Positions 17,942-25,883 of a stretch of 44,135 nt of DNA are shown here, piece by piece; the stretch's first letter is position 1; every line of letters begins with the position of its first letter. The stretch comes from Oligoflexus sp. (GTDB lineage Bacteria > Bdellovibrionota_B > Oligoflexia > Oligoflexales > Oligoflexaceae), in assembly GCA_014377445.1 (NCBI GenBank), contig JACMPP010000101.1, positions 1 through 44,135 of the forward strand, given 5' to 3'. The notes below the pieces were generated by a model. The model did not search any database. It was not told the DNA's origin and saw nothing but the letters and a program-made list of their open reading frames with translations. The translations under genes were made by a program, and so were the position numbers.

Positions 17942-18501
17942 CGGCTCCGCTTCGCTTTGGGAAGAGCATTCTCATTAAGGTTGGCCGCTTCGCAAATCGC
18001 TTCGCTTTCAGCAAAAGCGATTTTTTTAGAACAAACAGTCGTTCGCAGCGCGTTGACGGCCTCACAGTGGTTATTGCCTTTGGCAACGACTTCACCCAAG
18101 CGACAGACGTGCGGCTTGAATTCACGGGTGCAGGGTTTGCGAGCCGCTTCCGCTTGGCATTCATCGACCGGCTTATCAACATTTACCAGGCCTTTACTTT
18201 CGCATGTGACGTCACCTTCCACGTAAGCGATTTTTTTCTGACAGGCATAGACCTTGACCAGTCTTCGCGCCTCACAGGGGTTACTCGATGAAAATTCTTC
18301 CTTAGCGATGACACATCGTGTTGGCAAATACTCACGGGTGCAAATCATTTGGCTTAGCTCAGAGCAGGACTTATCCTCCACCACCGAGGTTTCCTCAGCG
18401 GGATAATCCTTGCTTGCGCTGTTTTCTGCGCCATGATGAGAACAGGCCATGAAGCCGGATGCAGCCAGGGATAGGAGCGATGCTTTGAACCAAAACTTCA
18501 T
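17938..18501 (-). CDS. Lipoprotein with two copies of a six-cysteine module
   Basis: A 187-residue protein from ATG 18501, chosen for the GGAG site upstream and because it gives a proper signal (MKFWFKASLLSLAASGFMAC). Cys20 is the likely lipid anchor. The rest is two tandem modules of six cysteines. Spacings are C-x7-C-x8-C-x12-C-x10-C-x12-C (residues about 46-100) and C-x8-C-x8-C-x12-C-x10-C-x12-C (about 115-170). Both contain CTRE(Y/F)xPxxC, a CEA motif and a KKIA(Y/F)xE stretch. A third copy ends the secreted protein at 20383-21045. I know no named domain with this pattern. Probably three disulfides per module; function unknown. It is coupled to the DUF4862-like gene. Confidence 0.8.
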   Translation of the reverse strand: MKFWFKASLLSLAASGFMACSHHGAENSASKDYPAEETSVVEDKSCSELSQMICTREYLPTRCVIAKEEFSSSNPCEARRLVKVYACQKKIAYVEGDVTCESKGLVNVDKPVDECQAEAARKPCTREFKPHVCRLGEVVAKGNNHCEAVNALRTTVCSKKIAFAESEAICEAANLNENALPKAKRSR

Positions 18502-18671
18502 AGGTTCTCCAATGCAGTGGATCGTGGTACGGACCGGGCACGACACGATTCAGCCAATAGAAAATGCAAGGGAGCCGTTCATGCTCCGTTCCATTAGGCC
18601 GAAGTTTCAGTTTTTTTCAAGCGTTGTTCTTAAGGGACCGCCGGGGCAGTCTGAAAATTGGGCGGTCGCAA

Positions 18672-19991
18672 TCAGGAGACCTTCTTGCGTTTGCGTTCGA
18701 GGCGTTTGGTTTTTTCGAGCTGATAGTTGCGCTCGATCAGCATCAATTTCATCTCTTCGTAGATCCGGACGTGCACGAAGTGGATCAGACTCGTTCCCGT
18801 AAAGGCCAGCATCGGCAGGGCCCAGGGGCACCAAATCGAACCGTAGACGAAAAGCAGGATGACAAAAGCGGTGTAGACCACCCAGATGCCAATGAGAGCC
18901 ACCAGGTAGCGACGAATCGAAAGGTTGATACCGGCAATGATGCCGAGGACCCCGAAGATAACGATGAGGAGACCGTCGGTTTCCCATTTCATCAACCAGG
19001 TCCCATCGAGAATATCGGAAACCATCGAGGCGATAATCATACCGCCGGGAATATCCCCGAACGGCCCCCCTTCATGAAAGTCAGTATTTCCCGTCGCAAA
19101 CGCGAAGAGGATGATGACGACATCGCCCTCTTCGATTTTGGGCTCAGGTTGATGCAGCATCGCCCTTTGGACAAAAAAGCGGAGCGACATGGCGCGTTTG
19201 TAAAAATAGTCAGGATTACGATGATTGATCATGATGCGACCGGATCGGGTCAAAGGCACGGGATGGTCGTTGATCACCAATCTTTGCTCTTCCATGCGAA
19301 TGGAGTCCGCAGCGAAAAGGCTCAAGTGGGGAATAAGCGTCTTATCGTTGAGCAGATAGAAAGGGGAAATAGTCGTGTCGCGGTTGTAGGTGATATGACC
19401 GGCACCCTTGATGAGACTGTCGTAGGAGCGGGAATGCCCGTAGACATACCAACCTTCATGACCGTCGAGTTTATAGTTGAGATGGCGGAGATTGTAGACG
19501 TTATGAAGATAGGTTTCGGGCTTGTAGTAATCCGTGGAAAGATCAGATTCCAAGCGATATTTAAGTTTAACGTCCGACATAAAGCTACCGGAAAAGACCG
19601 GAACGTCAACCTTCCCGGCCTTGACCTGGGTCATCGTGTAAGGGGTATCGGCCAGAAGACTGTCGATGAGAATGGCCTTGGGTTTCTTGGCCGCGATATG
19701 CTCGAGCAGAGATTGCATCTGTTCGTAACTCAGCCTGGGACCGCCGAGGTAGGAAAAGGTGCTGTCGTCGAGAGCCAGAATTTTCACGCGTGGATTGAGA
19801 GGCGCGGTGTAGCCCATCATTTCGCGTATCTGGAAGAGGAGCGGCGAGCTGATCCGCGTATCAAAAATTGCGTCCAAGCCGGTCCAATGCAACACAAAAA
19901 GAGTCACGAGAAATAAACTCGCGATTCCGTGAAACAAGGGCCAAGAGCGTCCGTCGAGGAAGATCGATCTTGGTTTTGGATCAGTTGGCAT
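18672..19991 (-). CDS. CHASE2-domain membrane protein without an output domain
   Basis: A 439-residue protein. An N-terminal membrane helix (residues about 18-38) leads into a large periplasmic region with CHASE2 features: RVKILALDDSTFSYLGG, a KPKAILIDSLLAD segment, and a late GDVVIILFAFATG with GGPFGDIPGGMIIASMV. Three membrane segments follow (about 330-410), then a short charged tail of likely coiled coil. CHASE2 is a sensor domain normally followed by an adenylate cyclase, kinase or phosphatase. Here the protein ends at the tail, so it must signal through a partner or act by itself (inference). The long rightward open frame over it is an opposite-strand shadow. Confidence 0.85.
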   Translation of the reverse strand: MPTDPKPRSIFLDGRSWPLFHGIASLFLVTLFVLHWTGLDAIFDTRISSPLLFQIREMMGYTAPLNPRVKILALDDSTFSYLGGPRLSYEQMQSLLEHIAAKKPKAILIDSLLADTPYTMTQVKAGKVDVPVFSGSFMSDVKLKYRLESDLSTDYYKPETYLHNVYNLRHLNYKLDGHEGWYVYGHSRSYDSLIKGAGHITYNRDTTISPFYLLNDKTLIPHLSLFAADSIRMEEQRLVINDHPVPLTRSGRIMINHRNPDYFYKRAMSLRFFVQRAMLHQPEPKIEEGDVVIILFAFATGNTDFHEGGPFGDIPGGMIIASMVSDILDGTWLMKWETDGLLIVIFGVLGIIAGINLSIRRYLVALIGIWVVYTAFVILLFVYGSIWCPWALPMLAFTGTSLIHFVHVRIYEEMKLMLIERNYQLEKTKRLERKRKKVS

Positions 19992-20296
19992 CAGACGGAG
20001 ACCTCGTAGTAACGCAATTCGTTCCCGGAGTTCTATCGGCAGCCTCTATAGAAACCTGACTATTTCGCAGCCTCGATACATTTGGACTTTTAGATCATTC
20101 AAACCAATTTCCAAAAGAGTTTCAAACTACTAAACCTACTTCAAGACCTGCCTTGGGATTACGACACATTCTGCCGCTAAAGTCAGAAAAGGAAGACGGT
20201 TAGAGAAAAATTCGCTGGCCTCACTCTAAATTTGGCCAGCCATTCAACTGGCTCTGTTCACTGGTATTATTAGCTTTTCGTCATCGTGAGGAAGTT
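19992..20296. promoter_or_regulatory. Divergent upstream region with a small inverted repeat
   Basis: About 300 bases between the CHASE2 start and the leader ORF. It should hold promoters in both directions. GCCAG/CTGGC at 20233-20250 forms a short inverted repeat. No gene is supported. Confidence 0.3.
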
Positions 20297-20386
20297 ATGT
20301 TAAGGTTGCTGTTTTCTTTCCTTAAAAGGCCCGGTATAGACATACTCCGTAGCCCGGAAGCCAAACATCAAGGAAAAATCTCATGA
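20297..20386 (+). CDS. 29-residue leader ORF coupled to the Cys-rich secreted protein
   Basis: ATG 20297 is preceded by GAGGAAG, a strong ribosome site. The frame runs 29 codons to a TGA that overlaps the ATG of the next gene (ATGA at 20383-20386). The peptide begins MLRLLFSFLKRPGIDILRSP and has no known match to me. The main gene also has its own AAGGA site, so this may be a real small protein, or a leader that sets translation of the secreted protein by coupling. It could also be chance. Confidence 0.4.
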   Translation: MLRLLFSFLKRPGIDILRSPEAKHQGKIS

Positions 20387-21045
20387 AAAAATTCAGTGTT
20401 GTCGCCGCATTTTTCTTATTTGCCTCAGTCAGCAGCTCGGCATTTGCTCAAACCGAACAATCCGCGCCTGTTGAAGCACCGGCTACAAATGCAGTGATCA
20501 CTTCGATCAACGTCACGCCGGCCAATGGCGGCATCAACCCCGATTATACAGGCGTTCGCATCAAAGGCACGATCAAGGCCGGCGGCAACGCTTGCGAAGC
20601 TCAACAATACAATGCCGGTCTGCGCAAAGAAGTGCTCGAAGGCAAAACGTATTTCGTTCCTTTTCTGGAACAAAAGGTCGATGCTGAGCCTGTGTTCTGC
20701 ATCCTTTCCTACGACATGAACTTCAAAGGCATCGCTTTTGACCAAACTTTTATTCTCGAATTCTCAGTCATACCTTCCGCCTATGTTCGCGGCGTGAAAT
20801 CAGAAGACAACACTGTGGCATTGGGCGACCTTCTCACAGCTTCGTATGAGTCCTGCTCGAACATCCGCCCCTTCTGCACCAAGCAAATGCATCCAACCAC
20901 ATGCAGTTACGGCGACCGCACCGTCACGAGCAACAACAAATGTGAAGCCATCTTCGCCTTGAAAACTTCGGTTTGTAGTGAGGAGCGCGCCAGCTTCGAT
21001 GAGACTGAACTCAACTGCGAAGACGCACCATTTACCTTCGAATAA
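20383..21045 (+). CDS. Secreted protein ending in a six-cysteine module
   Basis: A 220-residue protein with a classic signal peptide (MKKFSVVAAFFLFASVSSSAFA). Residues 30-135 form a beta-rich domain with two cysteines (NACEAQQY, PVFCILSY) that I do not recognise. Residues about 150-215 carry the same six-Cys module as the lipoprotein at 17938-18501: C-x6-C-x8-C-x12-C-x10-C-x13-C with FCTKQMHPTTC, NNKCEAIFALKTSVC and ELNCED. The two genes lie 1.9 kb apart and point away from each other across the CHASE2 gene, which suggests local duplication. A terminator follows. Confidence 0.8.
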   Translation: MKKFSVVAAFFLFASVSSSAFAQTEQSAPVEAPATNAVITSINVTPANGGINPDYTGVRIKGTIKAGGNACEAQQYNAGLRKEVLEGKTYFVPFLEQKVDAEPVFCILSYDMNFKGIAFDQTFILEFSVIPSAYVRGVKSEDNTVALGDLLTASYESCSNIRPFCTKQMHPTTCSYGDRTVTSNNKCEAIFALKTSVCSEERASFDETELNCEDAPFTFE

Positions 21046-21075
21046 GCCTCAACTTAAGCGCGCATATGAAGAAAG

Positions 21076-21106
21076 GCCCTGGTTCAATTTCGATCAGGGC
21101 TTTTTT
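21076..21106 (+). terminator. Terminator of the Cys-rich secreted protein gene
   Basis: The stem GCCCTG/CAGGGC with a 13-base loop is followed by six T, 31 bases past the stop codon. Confidence 0.7.
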
Positions 21107-21191
21107 CTGATGTAAAAAAGTCCTTTGCCTCCTGTCGCCCCGCAATTAAAGTGCGTGATAACGGAGACTTTTCATAACAAAGGGGCAAAAC

Positions 21192-22880
21192 TTGGAAACC
21201 CAAGCACTACCAGCGGTACGGGGCGATATCTCGCCCCGCAGCATCATACTCGGATCCGTTTTGGCCGTGATGCTCTGCGCCATGAATTCTTATTTAACAC
21301 TCTCTTTCGGCGTGATTGAAGAAGGCCCGACCATCGCGGCGCTCTTCTTCTTCACTTTTTTCTTTTGGACCAAAAAGAAGATCACCACCACGGAAATGGT
21401 GATCGTTTCGACCATGGGCTCGGCGGGTGGAAGTCTGGGCTTCATCTCGAACTTCTTCGCCGCCAAAGCCATGATAGGCCCGGCTTACAGCATGACGGAA
21501 ATGGTGCTCTTCGCCTTGGTCTCGAGTCTGATCGGGATGGCTATGGTCATTCCTCTGCGTCAGCTTCTAATCCTTCGCGAAAACCTTCCCTGGCCAGGCT
21601 CCAAGGCCACTGCGGGTGTAATCACGGCACTCGTCGAACATGGCGATCCCAAGCAGGCCCGTTATCTTTTCCTCACCTTCGTCGCGATGATGATCGTTGT
21701 GATCGGGAACGCCGACCAGGGGGCCCATTGGTGGACCGGTGAATACGTGATCCCCGGACTCACGGCATTTGGTGCCTCGATCCTCTGGTCTTCCCCTTTT
21801 GCTGTTGGCGGCTCCTATTTGATGGGCTTTAAAACCTGCGTGGGTTTCCTCGTCGGTTCTATCCTCCTCATCCTCCTGGCCTACACGGGCGTCGCTCCGG
21901 ATATGGCCGCTCCCCACAAATTCTACTGGCCCGGTCTGGGCTTTCTCGTCGCCTCAGGCTTGACAACGATCGTCATCAACTGGCGCTCGATGTTTGACGC
22001 GCTGCGCTCGCTCGTATCGCTCCGCAGTGCGGGTGAAGCGGATGATGATCCCATCATGTCGCCCAAACAATTTCTTCTGCTCCTGGCCGCTTCCGTCCTG
22101 CTGGCGATCGTGGTCCTGACGACGGTCTTTCATGTTTCCATAGCTGTCGTCATCATACTCGTGGCCATCGGTGGTCTTTTACAAAACATCATCGCCACGC
22201 GGGCTGCGGCGATAACCGCTTTTAACCCGGCGCGCGTGATGGGTATTCTCCTTGAAGGCATTTGTACGGTTTTTGGTGCGAGTTCAGCGCCCCTCAACCT
22301 CGCAGGCGCTGGTTTCGTCGCAGGTTCCGGTGCGCAGGCCGGAGTTCTTACAGGCGACCTGGCCTACGGTCGTTGGTTTCATGTACCAGCGCGCTATCAG
22401 TTCTGGGCTCAGACCTTGACGATTGTTCCCTGCTGTTTTGTTTCGGCCTGGGTCTTCAAACAAATCAACCAAGCTGGCGACATCGCTCTCGAGGGCGGAC
22501 GTCATGCGGCTCCCGTGGCTAAAATGTGGGCGCAGTCTTCCTTGATGTTTGAAAAAGGCATCGACTCCCTGCCCCAGGGCGCTTTGCTCTGGCTCGTGAT
22601 CGGCGCTGTTGTTGGCATCATCTACACTCTCGTCGAACTTATTCCCGCTGTCGAGCGTTGGTTGCCCGCTTCCGTCGGCATTGGCCTCGGCATGGTCCTT
22701 TCAGTCGGTATGGGCATCACATTCTTCGTCGGTGGCTTCATCATGTGGATTGTCCTCCGTCGCTGGCTCGGAATGAAAGACATCACTCTCACCACCATAG
22801 CCATCGGGTGTATAGTGGCGGAAGGTATTGGTGGCGTTCTCAAACCGGGGCTCATTCACTTGGGATGGATCGCCGGCTGA
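21192..22880 (+). CDS. OPT-family oligopeptide/metal-chelate transporter
   Basis: A 562-residue polytopic inner-membrane protein with about 14 hydrophobic segments. OPT marks are NSYLTLSFGVIEEGPTIAAL at about residue 32, the RENLPWPGSKATAGVITAL signature at about 129-147, and the GAGFVAGSGAQAGVLTGDL re-entrant-like segment near 375. OPT proteins import oligopeptides or metal-chelate complexes, driven by protons; the substrate here is open. It starts with TTG 21192, supported by AAAGGGG seven bases upstream. No transporter partner is needed and none is nearby. The decayed ClC gene follows within 31 bases on the same strand. Confidence 0.85.
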   Translation: METQALPAVRGDISPRSIILGSVLAVMLCAMNSYLTLSFGVIEEGPTIAALFFFTFFFWTKKKITTTEMVIVSTMGSAGGSLGFISNFFAAKAMIGPAYSMTEMVLFALVSSLIGMAMVIPLRQLLILRENLPWPGSKATAGVITALVEHGDPKQARYLFLTFVAMMIVVIGNADQGAHWWTGEYVIPGLTAFGASILWSSPFAVGGSYLMGFKTCVGFLVGSILLILLAYTGVAPDMAAPHKFYWPGLGFLVASGLTTIVINWRSMFDALRSLVSLRSAGEADDDPIMSPKQFLLLLAASVLLAIVVLTTVFHVSIAVVIILVAIGGLLQNIIATRAAAITAFNPARVMGILLEGICTVFGASSAPLNLAGAGFVAGSGAQAGVLTGDLAYGRWFHVPARYQFWAQTLTIVPCCFVSAWVFKQINQAGDIALEGGRHAAPVAKMWAQSSLMFEKGIDSLPQGALLWLVIGAVVGIIYTLVELIPAVERWLPASVGIGLGMVLSVGMGITFFVGGFIMWIVLRRWLGMKDITLTTIAIGCIVAEGIGGVLKPGLIHLGWIAG

Positions 22881-22911
22881 TTTGATTGCATGAACATAAG
22901 CGAGGATTGGG

Positions 22912-23257
22912 ATGGCAGGGATTCATAAAGCATCCGGCACGACAGGCCGTTTTTTTACCCTTCCCTTTCTTCGCTTCGTTCTTCTCATTCCCCTCCTCTC
23001 CGCGATCGTGAGCAGCATCGTCGCCCTCTTTCTTCTCTGCCTCGATTTGCTCAATTTCGCGTCAGTCAACCCCAGCCCTGCTCCTTGCCGGCGTCGTGAT
23101 CGTTTGGCTTTACAATAGCTATGGCAAAGGTTCTGAGGCCGGTACAGATCTTCTGATAGAAGATCTGAAGGAAGAACTGCCCCGCATTCCTGGACGCATG
23201 GGGCCCTTGTTTTTCTTTTCGACAATATTCACGCATCTCTTTGGAGGATCCGCCCAG
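22912..23257 (+). pseudogene. ClC chloride channel, frameshifted and truncated remnant
   Basis: Starting at ATG 22912, one frame reads a ClC-like first helix (FVLLIPLLSAIVSSIVALFL, CLDLLNF) and then ends at a stop near 23117. From about 23080 the next frame continues the family in order: STPALLLAGVVIVWLYN, GKGSEAGTDLLIEDL, then GRMGPLFFFSTIFTHLFGGSA at 23199-23258. This FGGSA should continue as the GREGxxVQ selectivity region, but the homology stops abruptly and unrelated sequence follows. A full ClC has over 400 residues, so at least three quarters are gone. So there is one frameshift and one deletion. The family order across two frames makes this firmer than a single-frame reading. Confidence 0.7.
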
Positions 23258-23322
23258 CCTAAATTCCAGCCAAAAAATCGAAACTTCGAATGTTTTGAAC
23301 AGGAATCCGATGTCTCTTTTCT

Positions 23323-24657
23323 TCAAACACTCCGTAGCGGCGGCGTTTCATTCAGAGTGAGCACCCGATGCAGAACCCTTCGGCGCGCAGCCTTCACCTG
23401 GCTCTGTTTATAGCGGTCGTGCGAAGCGTCGCCTATAGAGTTCTGCGATGCCGACTCCTCATCCATGACCTGCAATTCGAATGGAAAAAAGCCCTCGATC
23501 GTTTTTTCCTCGGACGCAGCCATCAGCAAAATTTCTTTACAAACTTCCAGCATCATAGGCGAAGACTTACCGTCTTCGCAGAATCGATACATCTTATCCT
23601 GCCACTGCAAAGACGGATTGGGATAACGAATCAACTGCCGACAGGTGAGCTGGACCGCTCGATAATCTTTGGCCGTATGGGGGTTCGCATGATTGCCAAG
23701 ACTGATGGGCTTGGTGAGACCCTGCAGAATATTGGTAAATTCATGCGGCTGGATTCTCCCTTCCTCCAGCATCTCACGGAGCATGTCGACGTTATGCTTA
23801 AAGCCCTCGATGTCGATGAGGGAGTTGCGCGCGCGAGCTGGGTTACAGTTGGGGAAAGAGACCATATGAAACTCACGCAGAAACTTCACCACGACCATCA
23901 CGTCCGAGAGATTCTTGGTGATGACACGCATCCCGAGCAAGTCGTAGATCGTCTCGGCGACGTTGGCTTTCTTATGCAGGAGTTTGAGCAGGATCGATTC
24001 ACGCGATTTGCGGAGCTTCCATTCGATGCGATCGAGTTGCACCGAAACCTCTCGACTCCCAAAACAGAGTTGCCCCTCCGTGTTTCGAAAAATGTATTTC
24101 AAAAAGCGATTCATGATCTGAGTACGGGCAGCTTCGACATCCGCGAACTTCGCCACACCATCGATGTGCGCGAGCGTATGCATAACCCGAAGGACCGCAC
24201 AGGCCCAAGCTTGTCTGAGAGCTCCGTCCTCTCTTCGATCTGAGGCCGCAAGGAGTATCACCCGGGCATCGTCCGCCATCAGAAGATCCTCGGGCGGACG
24301 CCGACCAGCACTCCATTCGGCTGGCATCAAATATTTTTCGATGAAATTCCAAGCTTCGCAGATAACTGAATGGATTTTTTGAGCGTCTTGGGGATTTTCG
24401 GGATCGTAGCCATAATAACGAAGGAACTCCGCAGCGTCTGTTTCATCGCGAATTTCCAATTCGGTGAGGTCGATCGAGGATTTGCCACCGATCAAGACTT
24501 CCATGGCTCCCCATTTGAAGCTCCACAGATTGGCTAAGTTCTCGGCTGTTGTTTCCACCTGGATTCTCCACTGCTCACAATCATGATAGAATGGGACATA
24601 AAGGCCACATTGACCCGCGGAGGGCTCGCGCTTGTCCTTTAAAATTCTCATCATCAT
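23323..24657 (-). CDS. RelA/SpoT-like protein (TIGR04552-like family)
   Basis: A 444-residue cytoplasmic protein. An N-terminal helical part (LANLWSFKWGAMEVLIGG, then SSIDLTELEI) precedes a core that follows the (p)ppGpp-synthetase order: RKSRESILLKLL at about 216-227, ETIYDLLGMRVITKN at 235-249, KDYRAVQLTCRQLI at 330-343, and PFELQVMDEESASQ then DASHDRYK at 392-417. These correspond to the synthetase R-S-I-K, D-x-x-x-x-R-V, G-Y-R-S-x-H and E-x-Q-I-R-T motifs, but several catalytic residues differ. So activity is doubtful or changed. I recall unnamed RelA-like families of this kind in delta-proteobacteria. The start is one of three adjacent ATGs (24657, 24654, 24651) behind AAGAGAAGAG; the longer frame to 24840 would run deep into the neighbour. 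Confidence 0.65.
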   Translation of the reverse strand: MMMRILKDKREPSAGQCGLYVPFYHDCEQWRIQVETTAENLANLWSFKWGAMEVLIGGKSSIDLTELEIRDETDAAEFLRYYGYDPENPQDAQKIHSVICEAWNFIEKYLMPAEWSAGRRPPEDLLMADDARVILLAASDRREDGALRQAWACAVLRVMHTLAHIDGVAKFADVEAARTQIMNRFLKYIFRNTEGQLCFGSREVSVQLDRIEWKLRKSRESILLKLLHKKANVAETIYDLLGMRVITKNLSDVMVVVKFLREFHMVSFPNCNPARARNSLIDIEGFKHNVDMLREMLEEGRIQPHEFTNILQGLTKPISLGNHANPHTAKDYRAVQLTCRQLIRYPNPSLQWQDKMYRFCEDGKSSPMMLEVCKEILLMAASEEKTIEGFFPFELQVMDEESASQNSIGDASHDRYKQSQVKAARRRVLHRVLTLNETPPLRSV

Positions 24658-25192
24658 GACTCTTCTCTTGACGTCAGTCAACGCTTTGGCGAATGACGGA
24701 GGGGGCCATGGAAGTGCAGTTGACGCTGCCAAGGCTATGAAAACGACCGATAAATATACACAGGGTTGGATCTCTTTCCCCGCCCTGTCCCTGAAGTCCA
24801 TGGACGATCCTTCTGCGGATCCCCTATCGATCAAGACCAAAAAAGGACGCGTCCAGATCGTGGTGTTCCTGGCTTCCTGGTGCCTGCCCTGTCAGCAGTT
24901 GATGCCAGACCTGAAAAGGATCGCGGAGGCTTACCAGTCCAAGTATACAGATATCGTTTATGTCTTCGCCCATGACACTGAACTCGACGCGAAGGCTTTT
25001 TCGAACTACCACAAAATCAGCAAATCAGCTTATCTTGGCACAGCAAAAGTTTTGGAAGATTTCCATCAACCGGAACTGCCTGCTCTCTACATGTCGGACC
25101 GTTATGGCTGGTTGGTTTACCGAAAACTCAATCTAAAAACGCCCGATCTGAAAGAAATCGAGAAGTTTCTCGACCTGCATACCTCCTTCTGA
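24632..25192 (+). CDS. Periplasmic thioredoxin-like protein, TlpA type
   Basis: A 186-residue protein with a signal peptide (MSFKILIIMTLLLTSVNALA). The thioredoxin motif is VFLASWCLPCQQLMPDL, with active CLPC at about residues 84-87, and a cis-Pro region (QPELPALYM) near residue 148. Such proteins reduce or shuffle disulfides in periplasmic substrates such as apocytochrome c. Start TTG 24632 has GGAGGG before it; ATG 24656 is the other choice but has no good site. If TTG is right, its first 26 bases overlap the divergent RelA/SpoT-like gene head to head. It is a second periplasmic thioredoxin besides the one in the ccm operon. Confidence 0.85.
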   Translation: MSFKILIIMTLLLTSVNALANDGGGHGSAVDAAKAMKTTDKYTQGWISFPALSLKSMDDPSADPLSIKTKKGRVQIVVFLASWCLPCQQLMPDLKRIAEAYQSKYTDIVYVFAHDTELDAKAFSNYHKISKSAYLGTAKVLEDFHQPELPALYMSDRYGWLVYRKLNLKTPDLKEIEKFLDLHTSF

Positions 25193-25286
25193 TGAACCCA
25201 TCGTTTCGAAATAAGAAAAAGCCCGGAAAACAACCCACAACCTTGTCTTTCGCGCTATTTTCATTTGGATAATCCATCGCCCCGGG

Positions 25287-25710
25287 TCAGGGCATATTGA
25301 TCGCATTCAACATGCGGCTATACATGACCCAACCGCGTTCGGCGCCTTTGACGAGATCCGCATATTGATCATCGTTGAGTTGTGTTGCCTTGATAAATGC
25401 TGAGCTCAAGGAAGGTCTGGTTGGCATCAGCGAGTTCGCGAGCTGTCGAGTCTTCGACTTGAATACCCATCCCTTTGAAATGGAAGTTGAGTATCTGACA
25501 TTCGCGTATCGCATTATTAAATTTTCAAACGGCGCGCACGGGCTCAAGATCACCGTTAACATCCCGGTTGATTGTCCGTGTTTCGGATACAAGTGAGAGG
25601 TCCCCGTGAGGGTTCATGAAGTCGTTCCTACGCGCCTGGCAGTCGTCAAATTCGAAGGCAGTTACTCGGCATTCTCTGCAGACATAGCTCTATGGATGAA
25701 CTGTATCACG
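25287..25710 (-). pseudogene. Decayed gene seen in three joined reading frames
   Basis: Reading leftward, protein-like sequence runs through three frames. An in-frame TAG at 25690-25692 follows a possible start at 25716 (MERDTVHP). After it comes YVCRECRVTAFEFDDCQ through LEPVRAV (to about 25530). A second frame reads KFNNAIRECQILNFHFKGMG through LSIYQGNTTQ (to about 25378). The last frame reads LNDDQYADLVKGAERGWVMY and ends at the TGA at 25287-25289. Each frame alone is short, but the joined series is hydrophilic and ordinary in composition. I recognise no family. Two frameshifts and a stop make it a pseudogene unless the sequence contains errors. Confidence 0.5.
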
Positions 25711-25728
25711 CTCCATGCGAGGGATTGG

Positions 25729-25752
25729 ATAGTGTCAGGGTCCCGACACTAT
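25729..25752. repeat. Inverted repeat ATAGTGTC/GACACTAT
   Basis: A perfect 8-bp inverted repeat with an 8-base centre (AGGGTCCC) lies just past the 5' end of the decayed gene. It could be a former operator of that gene. It has no T-run, so it is not a terminator. Confidence 0.4.
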
Positions 25753-25827
25753 TCAAATAATCGCTCACGACATGCAGCGCAGGTTAAGTAGGCAAAGGAC
25801 GCTTATCCAATGGGGCGAAGGGAAGAC

Positions 25828-25855
25828 AAAAAAAAGGAACCTGTACAAGGTTCCT
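25828..25855 (-). terminator. Terminator of the two small secreted-protein genes
   Basis: The stem AGGAACCT/AGGTTCCT with a five-base loop is followed on the minus strand by eight T. It starts 29 bases past the stop of the gene ending at 25884. Confidence 0.75.
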
Positions 25856-25883
25856 GAACATTCATAATTGATAATGCTTTCTG

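Noticed and set aside
18564..19916. 450-codon rightward open frame
   Set aside because: It lies exactly over the CHASE2 gene on the other strand; its sequence has no family motif and is rich in His, Asp and Arg, as expected from an antisense frame.
23368..24243. 291-codon rightward open frame
   Set aside because: Shadow of the RelA/SpoT-like gene, which has clear family motifs.
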